A stretch of DNA of 64,000 nucleotides, taken from assembly GCA_964482235.1 (NCBI GenBank), contig CAYZWU010000017.1:33971-97970 (forward strand), given 5' to 3'. The stretch is from CAYZWU01 sp964482235. GTDB taxonomy: Bacteria; Planctomycetota; B15-G4; CAYZWU01. The position numbers and the translations under genes were made by a program. Below are positions 25,939 to 34,494 of the stretch, one piece after another (position 1 is the first letter of the stretch; every line of letters begins with the position of its first letter). The notes beneath the pieces are model-generated. The model made no database searches. It saw only the letters and a list, made by a program, of their open reading frames with translations, and was not told where the DNA came from.

Positions 25939-27272
25939 TTCGTTTCCTTTCCATCAAGCGAAATCAGGCGGATGTTGCGGAAGTGGATCTCCACGCCCTC
26001 GGACTGGAGGCAGATCTTTCCGGGGATCTCTGCTGCTGCGGTGGCCCTGTTCAGGACCTCCCCGTTTACGATCAGGGTGATGTCTCCGCCGTCTGCGATG
26101 ATTTCGTACTCGTTCCACTGCCCGACGGGAAACTCGTTGAAGTGGGTCTTCCTCGTGTTGCGCCCTTTCGTGCGCTCGGCATCGGTCGTCATGGTGAAGC
26201 CGCCGATGTTCCAGAAATCACCCGCGTAGCCCGAGTGGAGCTGGGCTTCGATGCATTTCGGCCAGACCTTGTCAGGACCGACCTGGCGGAAGAGGACGCC
26301 GCTGTTTCCCGCCTTCTTGGTGACGGGATCGAACCGCCACTCGAGCTTGAGAACGAAGTTCGTGTAATCCTTGACCGTCTTGATGTATCCGAAGGGCTGT
26401 CCCTTGCAGATCAGGACGCCGTCCTTCACGCTCCAGGCGGCCTCCATCTTGGAGTTGTCGTTCAGGAAGCAGGTGAGGCCCTCGAGGTCCTTGCCGTTGA
26501 AGAGAGGCACGGCGCGGCTCTCGGGCTGCGGCTCCAGCTTCCGGATCCTGATGTTCCGGAACCAGACGTCGTGCCCATGATCCTGGAGCACGATGTGACC
26601 CGTCCTGTTCCTGCCGAATTTCGGAAAGACTTTGAACTTGCTGGCATCCACCCGCTTCTGCCAGTCCTTGCTGCCCATGACGCACTCCATGAGCTGGATT
26701 CCGTTGAGCCAGTGCGCCACGTAATCGCCTCGGAGCACGATCCGCGTCTGGTTCCACTCGCCGGCCGGCTTGGACGGTTTTTCCGGCGGGGGAGCGTAGA
26801 GGCCGTAGAGCGCGCCGGCCGAGTGGGGGTTCTTCGGATCGAGGCCGTGCCCCTTGTCGTCGAAGATCTGGTACTCCGGTCCCGTGTGCCAGGGAGCCTT
26901 CTGTTCGGGCGTGACACGGTACATGATGCCGCTGTTCGCCTTCTCGGACACCTTCCACTCGAGCCTCAGGTCGAAATCAGCGTACTGCTCCGTCGTCATC
27001 ACGTCGCCGGCCCCGCCGCGCGCGATCACACGGAGAGTGTTGTCCTCGACGGTCCAGCCTTTCTCCGGGAACTTCTCGTTGTAGTAGCTGCGCCATCCGC
27101 GCGAGGTCTTCCCGTCGAAGAGGAGCTTCCAGCCGGCGGCTTCCTGGGACTTGGTCAGCCTGTTGACGCTCTCCGCGCCCTCTCCGGGAGGCGCCGCCGC
27201 TGCATTCGAGGAGCAGAGAAGAAGGAGTGAAAGAATCGAGATCACGAAATGGGGAGAAAGAGTGAGACGCAT
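25935..27272 (-). CDS. Secreted tandem DUF1080 (3-keto-disaccharide hydrolase) protein
   Basis: 445 residues from ATG 27272 (GAGG six bases upstream); an upstream in-frame start lacks a site. Signal peptide LSPHFVISILSLLLLCSS then NAAAA. There are two copies of the DUF1080 concanavalin-like fold: residues about 45-250 (GWKLLFDGKTSRGW through HDVWFRNIRIRKL) and 255-440 (AVPLFNGKDLEGL through EIHFRNIRLISL). Pfam PF06439 is now called 3-keto-disaccharide hydrolase. Both copies keep the RN(I)RI closing strand. The tandem arrangement plus a dehydrogenase and an epimerase downstream (both genes overlapping or adjacent) fits a 3-keto-sugar pathway in which this protein cleaves the oxidised glycoside in the periplasm. 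That assignment is inference. Confidence 0.88.
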   Translation of the reverse strand: MRLTLSPHFVISILSLLLLCSSNAAAAPPGEGAESVNRLTKSQEAAGWKLLFDGKTSRGWRSYYNEKFPEKGWTVEDNTLRVIARGGAGDVMTTEQYADFDLRLEWKVSEKANSGIMYRVTPEQKAPWHTGPEYQIFDDKGHGLDPKNPHSAGALYGLYAPPPEKPSKPAGEWNQTRIVLRGDYVAHWLNGIQLMECVMGSKDWQKRVDASKFKVFPKFGRNRTGHIVLQDHGHDVWFRNIRIRKLEPQPESRAVPLFNGKDLEGLTCFLNDNSKMEAAWSVKDGVLICKGQPFGYIKTVKDYTNFVLKLEWRFDPVTKKAGNSGVLFRQVGPDKVWPKCIEAQLHSGYAGDFWNIGGFTMTTDAERTKGRNTRKTHFNEFPVGQWNEYEIIADGGDITLIVNGEVLNRATAAAEIPGKICLQSEGVEIHFRNIRLISLDGKETK

Positions 27273-27374
27273 AACAACCTCGGGTAAGGGACCAATTTTC
27301 TGACGGCAGCAACCGGCCGAAGCCGTCTCGATTGCCGGATAAACATTATGTTTCAACGAGGATACCGGCTTCCT

Positions 27375-27403
27375 GTTTAACCCGATCTTCGAGGCAGTGT
27401 CAA
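27375..27403 (-). promoter_or_regulatory. Candidate promoter of the DUF1080 operon
   Basis: On the minus strand a perfect TTGACA (27403-27398), 17-base spacer, then TTAAAC (27380-27375). The -35 is ideal, the -10 weak. A perfect palindrome ccggatcgatccgg (27406-27419) lies immediately upstream and could be an operator. Confidence 0.4.
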
Positions 27404-27457
27404 TCCCGGATCGATCCGGCTGATCTCGATCGGTTGTCCTCGATGTCCCTCTGCTTA

Positions 27458-28819
27458 TCAGGGCTGGATCTGGTCGAGAACTGCGTTCGATTTCAACGAA
27501 TCGCTTTCATCGAATTCACGTTGAACAACAGCCTGGGTGGCCACGGAGACCAGCGGCACCACTGCCGGGACGAGGAGAGTCAGGGTTGCCGTGCCTGAAC
27601 TGTCCGCCACGGCATTGCCGAGCTGCTGAACAGGAAGGAGCAGTTCGAGGGGAAAGCCTCCCCGCTGGGGAACGCGCGGTCCGGTGCCGGTCCCGCTTAA
27701 AGAAAAGAGGAAATGCGCCTGCTCGCCGCTTTCCAGGCTGCTAAACGACAGGTCGACGAGCTGGCCCCGGATGAGCGGGCCCTGCGAAAGCCGCGGTTCG
27801 GCTCCATAGAGCCTGAGGGCATGGAGGCACTGGGACAGGCCGCCGCCATCGTCGGAGATCAGAAGAAGGCTGCGGGAGCCGTCATCCAGCTGGCGGCCGA
27901 GCGCCATCCCCTCGAAGTTGCAGAACGAGAAGGTCTTTTCCCAGAGGAGCTTCTTTGCTGTCGGTGTGTAGGTGGCTCCCTCGAGTTCGGCGAAACCCGT
28001 CACATCGGTGGCGTTGGTGAAGTCGACCAGGTAGATGCGGTTCCTGAACTCCGGCAGCAGCAGGAGGCCGACCCCGCCGAGCTCTCTCTCGAGGATGATG
28101 AGCCGCCCGTCGGGAAGGACGACGAGATCCGACAGGCCGCTGCGCTCCTCGTCGATGAGAGGAGTGAGCTTGGTGATGCCGTCGGTCACGTAGGCCCACT
28201 GCCCGTCCCGGAGAAGGTCGCCCGAGTAGCGCTGCAGACGGACCACTGTGCCCTCTCCGACCGTCGATAACGGGCCGTCGAGAGCGAGAGCTTCCTCGTT
28301 GGTCGTCCAGAGGCTTCGGTGGCCTTCCTGGAGGGAGAGCGATTCGAGGCTGAAGTTGGGTCTGATATTCAGATAGACGGGATCCACGGGAACGGCTTGC
28401 AGCAGGCCGCCGTCGGCAAGGGAGTGCTCGCGAACGCCTGGGCCGGTCTCGTCGCTCACGTAGATGCTGTCGTTGCCGGCGTTGAAGGCGATGCCCTCCA
28501 GATCGCTTCCCGTGTCGAGGAGGAGAGGCGTCCCGAAGAGGATCGACGCGGGAAAACCGGTGACACGATTCAGCTCGATCGACAGGGGATAGACGATGCG
28601 GTTGCTGTCGGAGACCGCGTAGTAGAGGTCTCCTCCGGCCCAGGTCAATCCGCTCAGCTCGCCCGCTCCGCTGCTGCCTGACGGAAGGTCGATTCTTCCC
28701 ACATCCACGATGGAAAGATCGTGCTGCCCCTGAAGCGTCTGGAAGCTGATGGCAGCCAGGAGCGCCAGCGCCGTCAGGTTCGAACAACCTCGACTCGAAA
28801 GGGGCAGGATCTGTCGCAT
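27458..28819 (-). CDS. Secreted esterase-like-activity-of-phytase (Phytase-like) beta-propeller protein
   Basis: 453 residues from ATG 28819, with GGGAGAAAC upstream; the longer frame to 29008 runs into a repeat element. Signal peptide-like N terminus (SNLTALALLAAISFQTLQG). The phytase-like domain has repeated propeller signatures: GELSGLTWAGGDLYYAVSD, GSDLEGIAFNAGNDSIYVSD, FSLESLSLQEGHRSLW, FCNFEGMALGRQ. In Pfam this is the 'esterase-like activity of phytase' family, usually periplasmic and calcium-binding. A small beta-sandwich closes the protein (about 100 residues). It may release phosphate or act on an ester; the true substrate is unknown. It stands alone upstream of the DUF1080 operon. 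Confidence 0.85.
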   Translation of the reverse strand: MRQILPLSSRGCSNLTALALLAAISFQTLQGQHDLSIVDVGRIDLPSGSSGAGELSGLTWAGGDLYYAVSDSNRIVYPLSIELNRVTGFPASILFGTPLLLDTGSDLEGIAFNAGNDSIYVSDETGPGVREHSLADGGLLQAVPVDPVYLNIRPNFSLESLSLQEGHRSLWTTNEEALALDGPLSTVGEGTVVRLQRYSGDLLRDGQWAYVTDGITKLTPLIDEERSGLSDLVVLPDGRLIILERELGGVGLLLLPEFRNRIYLVDFTNATDVTGFAELEGATYTPTAKKLLWEKTFSFCNFEGMALGRQLDDGSRSLLLISDDGGGLSQCLHALRLYGAEPRLSQGPLIRGQLVDLSFSSLESGEQAHFLFSLSGTGTGPRVPQRGGFPLELLLPVQQLGNAVADSSGTATLTLLVPAVVPLVSVATQAVVQREFDESDSLKSNAVLDQIQP

Positions 28820-29322
28820 CGCTGTTTCTCCCAATCTGTCCGTCTGTCCTTGCCGAGCCTTTAACAGACCGTTGAAAAAGTCATTCGGGCCGAAAGCGGA
28901 TCTTTTGCGCCGGCTCAGCGTTGCCAAATCCTCAGCGAATCCACTGATTCGCCTCCGGTTTAGCGCCTTGATCCGACACAAAATCTCTCGCTTTCGATTC
29001 CGAAGCACTTCTTCAACGGCCTGTTAAGGTATGCAATGGACCATTATCCAGAAGATCGATCCCGGCTGCAAGAGGGGCGCTGTTCACAGGAAATCCGGGC
29101 GCCTTTTCACGAGGAGGCAGGCGCAGCGATCGACGGAAGCCCGCTGTTTTTTCGATCGACTGTCACTCGAACAGTATTCGGCGCCTATAGAAATGCGATT
29201 GTGAGCGGCCTTGAACATCCTGCATCGCTCCACCTTCCAGAATGGCTTTCGTTCGCTTGGGAAGCTGATCCGCTTCGTCCACTCCCGTGTGGCAAGGCGG
29301 AGCAGAAAAGAGGAGCAGTCCG
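28820..29322. other. Intergenic region between divergent secreted-protein genes
   Basis: About 500 bases. The left part is repeat copy B (28861-29027). The right part, about 29030-29310, has no gene-like frame with a ribosome site except the start of the next gene, and no convincing promoter. Confidence 0.5.
28861..29027. repeat. Inverted-repeat element, family copy B (long form, about 167 bp)
   Basis: Left end ttaacagaccgttgaaaaag (28861-28880); right end, read in reverse, ttaacaggccgttgaagaag (29027-29008). The ends are 18/20 identical. The interior is not coding. Longest of three copies in the window. Confidence 0.8.
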
Positions 29323-32300
29323 ATGTTTGTGAACCGCCGGCGATTCGTGGTCCTTTTCTTCTCGATCCTTCTTTTCTCGATTCTTCCCCGCTGCGGCGGA
29401 GGCGGCAGCAGCGGCACGAGCGTGGACTTCAACGGCGGCAGCTGGGAGAGCGACTTCTTCCTGGAGGATATCTATTTCGGAAGGCCTCTCTTCGCTGAGG
29501 ACGGCGTGGCCGAAAGGCTGGTCAATCCGGCCTCGTACATCGAGGTGCACCCGTTGACCGGGCAGCTTCTCGACGGCTTTCCCAAGCTCCTTTTCACCGG
29601 CGATGACATCGAGAACCTCTACTCCCTCAGCCTGGTGGACACGTCGTCCCAGCCCTTCGAAGCGAAAGTCGTGCCCCGAAATGCAGGCCTGATCCTCGAT
29701 TTCTCGCAAGGTGTGGACCTCGCCTCCCTTCTCCTCGACGGGGAGAACAGGCTGACCGGGGACAGCCCGATCCGGCTCTACACCCGCGGCGGCGCCTCCG
29801 TGCCGATCCAGGTCACCGTGCTCGAAGAGGACAAGCTCCTTTTCAACCCCGTGACCTCGGACAATGTCGGCTTCCCTCCCTCGCCGGTGAACTATGACAT
29901 GAAGGGCGTGCCCGTGGGACTGCCTGACGGCTTCGTGAAGATCGCGCTCCACTCGATGGGGACGGGGCCCTCTGTCCTCCGGTCGATCGAGGGCCTGGAG
30001 CTCGGCGCGCGCTTCGATCTGCTCGGCACGCCGATGCACCCCGTGGGCTTCAATCCCGGCAACCGGGTGATGGACTTCGTCAGCTTCGAGGACTTCACCT
30101 TCAACGGTTCCCTGCCCGACCTGACGCCTCCCCGCCTCATCCGCGAGGTGAAGGCCGAGGGAACGGTGACGGGCTACACCGGAGCCACGCTGACGGACAG
30201 TTCGGCGACCTTCAATACCACGGCGAACTCGGGCAGCGGCGCGTGGAGCGAGGCGCTCGTGACGATCCGTCCCGGCCTGGCCGACGAGGAAAGCGTCCGG
30301 GTGGCCTCGAACGGAACGGACTGGCTGCTCCTGAAGACGCCGTTCCAGGTCCCGCCCGTCGTGGGCGTTGACCGGTACCTCGTGCGGCGGGCCGAGTACT
30401 TCGAGCCGATTCCGGGGTTCGAGCGGCTCGAGACGGCGATCGATCCAGTGAATCATCCGAAGGATCCCGATGATCCGCAGGACGCGAACAACTGGAAGCT
30501 CATCTACTTCCTCCGGTTCGCCGAGTGGACGGGCAGCGGCTGGGATCCTGTGGAAAAGTATCCCTACGGGGAAGATCCCGACAACCCGATCGATCCCACG
30601 TGGCGGATCTCGATGCAGTTCTCCGAACCGATGGAGATCGCCTCCTTCCGGCCCTACGAGACCTTCTACGCGGCCGAGGATATCGGCGACATCATGGATC
30701 CGCTCTACGACACGATGAAGCTCGGCCGGTCCGCCGGCCAGGCGGGTCATTGCGTTATTTCCTTCGAGCCTGTTCACAGGGACCAGTTCGGCCTCATGGG
30801 AGGCGACACGTTTCGCGGATTCGGGAAGTCGGCCAAGGATCTCCGCTTCGTGCTCCGGATCGTGCCGCCCCAGGCCCAGGTGGAAGCGTTCTACCTTTCC
30901 CTGGGCGATCCGGGAACGTGGCTGCCCGAGTGGGGGGTGGTGGAGGATCTCCATGCCGAGGGCGTTCTCGGCGTCTTCGACCTCGGTGGCCAGCCGCTGG
31001 CCCTTCCGGAACAGTTCTTCGACAAGGGCGATCCCTTCTGCCTGATCAACAGCACGAGCCCGGGCCGCGGCGCCTTTCCGCCTGCAGTCGACTTCCTGCT
31101 CAACCTGTCGACAAGCGAGGATCCGGACCTCGAAGAGTTCGGGAACGTGGTCCATCGCTTCAAGGGACTGCCCGAGACGGCGGCCGATCCGGCCAGGGAC
31201 GAGACAGGGGTGGTCTTCAGGGATCACGACGACGGGGATGAGACCCATGGGGACAACGAGCTCTACGGTCCCCACATCGCGGACATCGGAATCGGTCTGA
31301 GCGGCTTTCTTTCCGGTCATCCGGTCGAGTTCATCGAGCATCTGTTCGACGATTACAATCCGCCGCCGCCGCAGCCGCCGCGCGATGACGATCCTATCTC
31401 CAGGGCGCCCTTCGGTGTCGGCACACCGGTCAATGCGTCGGCAGGCGCGCGGTTCCAGCAGGTCTACCGGCGCGGCGAGGCCTCACCCGATGTCCAGGCT
31501 CTTCCCGGTACGATCTGGGACATCATCGGCATGGCCTGGGCTCCCATCGGCGGCAACGTGACGAACACCACGATCAAGGAGATGTCGATCGCCATGGCTC
31601 TCTGCAGCCTGGAGATCGACTTGACGCACAGGAAGTACACCTACGACGAGCCGAACACCCACGAGGCGGGCGGTATTCCCGACAGGCCGTGGTCGGGCCT
31701 GGGGAGAAAGTTCGACGAGGACCGAAGGCCCGCGGGCGGCAATCCCAACATCGAGAATGGCAACGTCTTCAACACGGACGGCGACGGCAGGCTTCGCGAC
31801 GAGTGGGTCGTGGTGCTGGGCGATACACCCGACGAAGACAATATCCGGTGGAACGAGGACAATTATTCCGGCATCGTCCAGGGGAGCGTGACCGGCAAGC
31901 CCTATGCCGACGGCCGCACCTACGTGATCGATCAGCGGAACGTCTTCGTTCCGAAGAACCAGGGATCGAACTACAACCGGTACATCTCCTATCCCGAGTT
32001 CGACAATCCCGTGGAGCATCGGGGATTCGGCTACGACTCGTCCCGCGGCCTCCTGATCGACATCCGTACCGACCACAACGGTGGAGCCCGGGTCTCACTC
32101 AGGAACGGCTACGCGTTCCATGTGGGGATCCAGTCGTCCATGCTGCCGCGGTTCAGGGCCTACGCCAGGGCGCCGATCGCGGCGAGGACAAGGATCTTCG
32201 CGGCCACGGACCCCTACGACCTGCTGAACCCACCGACCAACATGGGGATTCCCGATGACAACAATTCATGGATCCACGGCTGGGACACCATGCTCCAGTG

Positions 32301-32679
32301 GCCGGCCGAGTTCGGCGACAACTGCCGGTACTTCGCGCTCTTCAACTACGCCAAGCGCATCTCCACCATCGTCAGCCCCTTGCTGCGCGTCAGGCCGGCC
32401 ACTCTCGACACCCCGATCTACCTGTCTCCCGTCGTCGATCCGCCTCCCTACGCCGTTCCGGCGGGAACGTCCCTGACCATGCACTTCCGTTCGTCGAGGG
32501 ACGCCGAAGGCACGGTCGTTTCCGACTGGGTCGCGCCGGAGGATATCGATCTGCTGAACGACGGCCAGGCGAGGCCGTACATCCAGTTCCGGGCCGTTTT
32601 CGAGGCGAACCTGGATACCGGTGAAATCCCGCTTCTCGACACGGTGGTGATCCCCTTCAGGGTAGAGGAGGAGCCGTGA
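29323..32679 (+). CDS. Very large secreted hypothetical protein (lipoprotein-like)
   Basis: 1118 residues from ATG 29323, with AAAGAGGAG upstream. The N terminus is a signal peptide (RRRFVVLFFSILLFSILPRC) followed by a glycine-rich GGGGSSG linker, as in outer-membrane-anchored lipoproteins; the residue before Cys is Arg, so the lipobox is imperfect. The mature protein is beta-rich with Ig-like stretches (for example VKIALHSMGTGPSVLRS), a proline-rich linker PPPPQPP near residue 680, and acidic loops (DHDDGDETHGDNE; NIENGNVFNTDGDGRLRDE). No catalytic motif was recognised. It might be a surface adhesin or a structural envelope protein. No neighbour gives its role. Convergent with the C69 gene, 45 bases apart. 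Confidence 0.75.
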   Translation: MFVNRRRFVVLFFSILLFSILPRCGGGGSSGTSVDFNGGSWESDFFLEDIYFGRPLFAEDGVAERLVNPASYIEVHPLTGQLLDGFPKLLFTGDDIENLYSLSLVDTSSQPFEAKVVPRNAGLILDFSQGVDLASLLLDGENRLTGDSPIRLYTRGGASVPIQVTVLEEDKLLFNPVTSDNVGFPPSPVNYDMKGVPVGLPDGFVKIALHSMGTGPSVLRSIEGLELGARFDLLGTPMHPVGFNPGNRVMDFVSFEDFTFNGSLPDLTPPRLIREVKAEGTVTGYTGATLTDSSATFNTTANSGSGAWSEALVTIRPGLADEESVRVASNGTDWLLLKTPFQVPPVVGVDRYLVRRAEYFEPIPGFERLETAIDPVNHPKDPDDPQDANNWKLIYFLRFAEWTGSGWDPVEKYPYGEDPDNPIDPTWRISMQFSEPMEIASFRPYETFYAAEDIGDIMDPLYDTMKLGRSAGQAGHCVISFEPVHRDQFGLMGGDTFRGFGKSAKDLRFVLRIVPPQAQVEAFYLSLGDPGTWLPEWGVVEDLHAEGVLGVFDLGGQPLALPEQFFDKGDPFCLINSTSPGRGAFPPAVDFLLNLSTSEDPDLEEFGNVVHRFKGLPETAADPARDETGVVFRDHDDGDETHGDNELYGPHIADIGIGLSGFLSGHPVEFIEHLFDDYNPPPPQPPRDDDPISRAPFGVGTPVNASAGARFQQVYRRGEASPDVQALPGTIWDIIGMAWAPIGGNVTNTTIKEMSIAMALCSLEIDLTHRKYTYDEPNTHEAGGIPDRPWSGLGRKFDEDRRPAGGNPNIENGNVFNTDGDGRLRDEWVVVLGDTPDEDNIRWNEDNYSGIVQGSVTGKPYADGRTYVIDQRNVFVPKNQGSNYNRYISYPEFDNPVEHRGFGYDSSRGLLIDIRTDHNGGARVSLRNGYAFHVGIQSSMLPRFRAYARAPIAARTRIFAATDPYDLLNPPTNMGIPDDNNSWIHGWDTMLQWPAEFGDNCRYFALFNYAKRISTIVSPLLRVRPATLDTPIYLSPVVDPPPYAVPAGTSLTMHFRSSRDAEGTVVSDWVAPEDIDLLNDGQARPYIQFRAVFEANLDTGEIPLLDTVVIPFRVEEEP

Positions 32680-32724
32680 TCGTAGCATGTGGGTGGGAGC
32701 AAAAGGGCCTGCCGGGCCGTTCCG

Positions 32725-34371
32725 TCAATCGACGAGCTTTGATTCCGGCACGTCTTCCTTCTTCTCCTTCAGCTTGAACTGGCCGGGGCGCTTCTCCAGG
32801 ACCTGCTTCAGCCAGGCGGAAGTGTATCCCTTCTCGTGCGGGCGGCCGTCGTCGTCCTGGACGTAGCCGTCGTTGTACTTCGTCACGAGATGGAAGGCGA
32901 GGTCGCGCCAGCGCGTCACCACCTGCTCGGCGTGCGTGACGGAGTAATCGGTCAGGTAGCGGGTCATCAGCGCCGGGTCGGACCTGTAGAGCGAGAGGGC
33001 GGTCTTTTCCACGGCGGGCTGGAGAGCCAGGAAGTGGCCCTCGAGATCGCTCTGAACGGCCTGGATCTCGGGATACATGTCCGCGTATCTCAGGTTGGCG
33101 AAGTTGGCCACGAAGTTGAACACCCACCAGGCCGAGTCGAGGGAGAAGCGGGAAAGGCTGCCCACGGTGTACGACTCGGGGAGCGCGTTGATGCCGCAGT
33201 AGAGAGGCACGTAGCAGGTGGCCGACGTGTCGTCCACGCCGTACCAGTAGACGCCGCCGATCGGATCGGGCAGCCAGGAGCGGGATTGGGAGACGAAGGT
33301 GAAGCCGGTCTGCTGCGTGGAGACGGGACGCTCCCAGGCGTGGGTGGCGCCGTTCATCTCCCAGGAGATCGGCCGCCACCTGTTCGGTGTGCCGTACGGC
33401 CCGGCGTCGATCCCCTGCGTCATGTCGAAATCCGTTCCCTCGTAGTGATCGCGCATCAGGGAGAAGACGTCGGCAACGGTGAGCTTCCTGTCCGGCCTGA
33501 CCCAGAGGGGGTACGGCTCGGCTCCATCCACGGCCCTGTGAAAATCGGGAGAGAGATCGAGTGACGGCGCGGCACGGCGCAGGATGCTCCAGACGCGGGC
33601 GTCGGCATAGCGCCTGTTGGCCGGCGTGGACGGGCAGTACGCTTCGTTGAAGAGAAACGGTTCGCCCGAGGCGGGATCGTAGTAGCCCTTCTTCCTGGCA
33701 AAAGAGATCACGTTGTCCGAGTAGAGGCAGTTTTCCGGATCGTCGAGAGGGAAGCTTCCGATCCGCGCCTTGTTCGCGTGGCAGGAGACCATCCCGTCCG
33801 GGACCTTGACCGCGACCCAGATCGCTCCCTTGCCGCCGGGGCCGGAGCCGATGATCTCCAGGATCCACGCTTCCCGCGTGTCCGCGATGGAGATCGACTC
33901 GCCCGTGGAGCGGTAGCCGTACTCTTCGACCAGGCCGGTCATCACGTCGATCGCCTCCCTGGCCGTCCTGGCGCGCTGAAGCGCCAGGCGCATGAGATCC
34001 CAGTAATGGAGAAGGCCGTCCGGATTGTGGAGCTCCTCCCGGCCGCTGAATGTCGTTTCGCTGATGGCGAGCTGGTTCTCGTTCATCAGGCCCACGACGG
34101 CGTAGGTATGGGCCACCTGCTTGATCGCGCCCCGATTCTTCCCCGACCAGTCGACGATGTCGAGCATGGCACCCGGCTCGTGATCGGCGGCAGGGTAGCG
34201 GCGGAGCCGCGGGTGGAACTCGCCGTCGCAGGTGTAGGTGATGAAAACCGAACCGTCCTGAGCCGCTCCACGTGTGACCAGGATGTTCGTGCAGGCCTCC
34301 GCACGGGTGCCGGCAAGAAGAAGCAGAAGGCCGAGGCCTGCGAAGGAAAGAAGGATGGTATGACGCGTCAT
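32725..34371 (-). CDS. C69-family (U34-like) dipeptidase, secreted
   Basis: 548 residues from ATG 34371; an upstream GTG at 34380 is less likely. Signal peptide ILLSFAGLGLLLLLAG ends so that Cys27 in AEACTNILVTRGA becomes the N-terminal nucleophile expected for this Ntn-hydrolase family. Other C69 features: YTCDGEFHPRLRRYPAAD, NENQLAISETTFSG, REAWILEIIG and VSCHANKARIG. The family cleaves dipeptides, mostly with broad specificity, so the enzyme should trim peptides outside the cytoplasm. It belongs to the exported peptidase group of this window. Repeat copy C lies in the 123-base gap to the C25 gene upstream. Confidence 0.9.
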   Translation of the reverse strand: MTRHTILLSFAGLGLLLLLAGTRAEACTNILVTRGAAQDGSVFITYTCDGEFHPRLRRYPAADHEPGAMLDIVDWSGKNRGAIKQVAHTYAVVGLMNENQLAISETTFSGREELHNPDGLLHYWDLMRLALQRARTAREAIDVMTGLVEEYGYRSTGESISIADTREAWILEIIGSGPGGKGAIWVAVKVPDGMVSCHANKARIGSFPLDDPENCLYSDNVISFARKKGYYDPASGEPFLFNEAYCPSTPANRRYADARVWSILRRAAPSLDLSPDFHRAVDGAEPYPLWVRPDRKLTVADVFSLMRDHYEGTDFDMTQGIDAGPYGTPNRWRPISWEMNGATHAWERPVSTQQTGFTFVSQSRSWLPDPIGGVYWYGVDDTSATCYVPLYCGINALPESYTVGSLSRFSLDSAWWVFNFVANFANLRYADMYPEIQAVQSDLEGHFLALQPAVEKTALSLYRSDPALMTRYLTDYSVTHAEQVVTRWRDLAFHLVTKYNDGYVQDDDGRPHEKGYTSAWLKQVLEKRPGQFKLKEKKEDVPESKLVD

Positions 34372-34395
34372 CTCTTGCACCTTTCGTTTTGCGGA

Positions 34396-34468
34396 AACAG
34401 GCCGTTGAATAAGCGCGCCAAGTCCGAAAAGAAGTTTTTCGGAAGGAACGACTTCTTCGATGGCCTGT
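34396..34468. repeat. Inverted-repeat element, family copy C (about 73 bp)
   Basis: Left end aacaggccgttgaataag (34396-34413); the right end cttcttcgatggcctgt (34452-34468) is its imperfect inverse. The centre holds a second perfect hairpin, tccgaaaa/ttttcgga (34423-34430 with 34436-34443). Intergenic between two minus-strand peptidase genes. Confidence 0.7.
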
Positions 34469-34494
34469 CAGTCAAGCAGGGTGCCGCCAGCTGA

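Noticed and set aside
23756..25957. 733-codon frame suggesting a fused epimerase-dehydrogenase
   Set aside because: The N-terminal part is low-complexity shadow of the Gfo/Idh/MocA gene; ATG 24748 with AGGAGG is the true start.
29185..31341. Long minus-strand frame of 718 codons
   Set aside because: Antisense to the large exported protein, Arg/His/Glu-rich composition, no motif or signal peptide.
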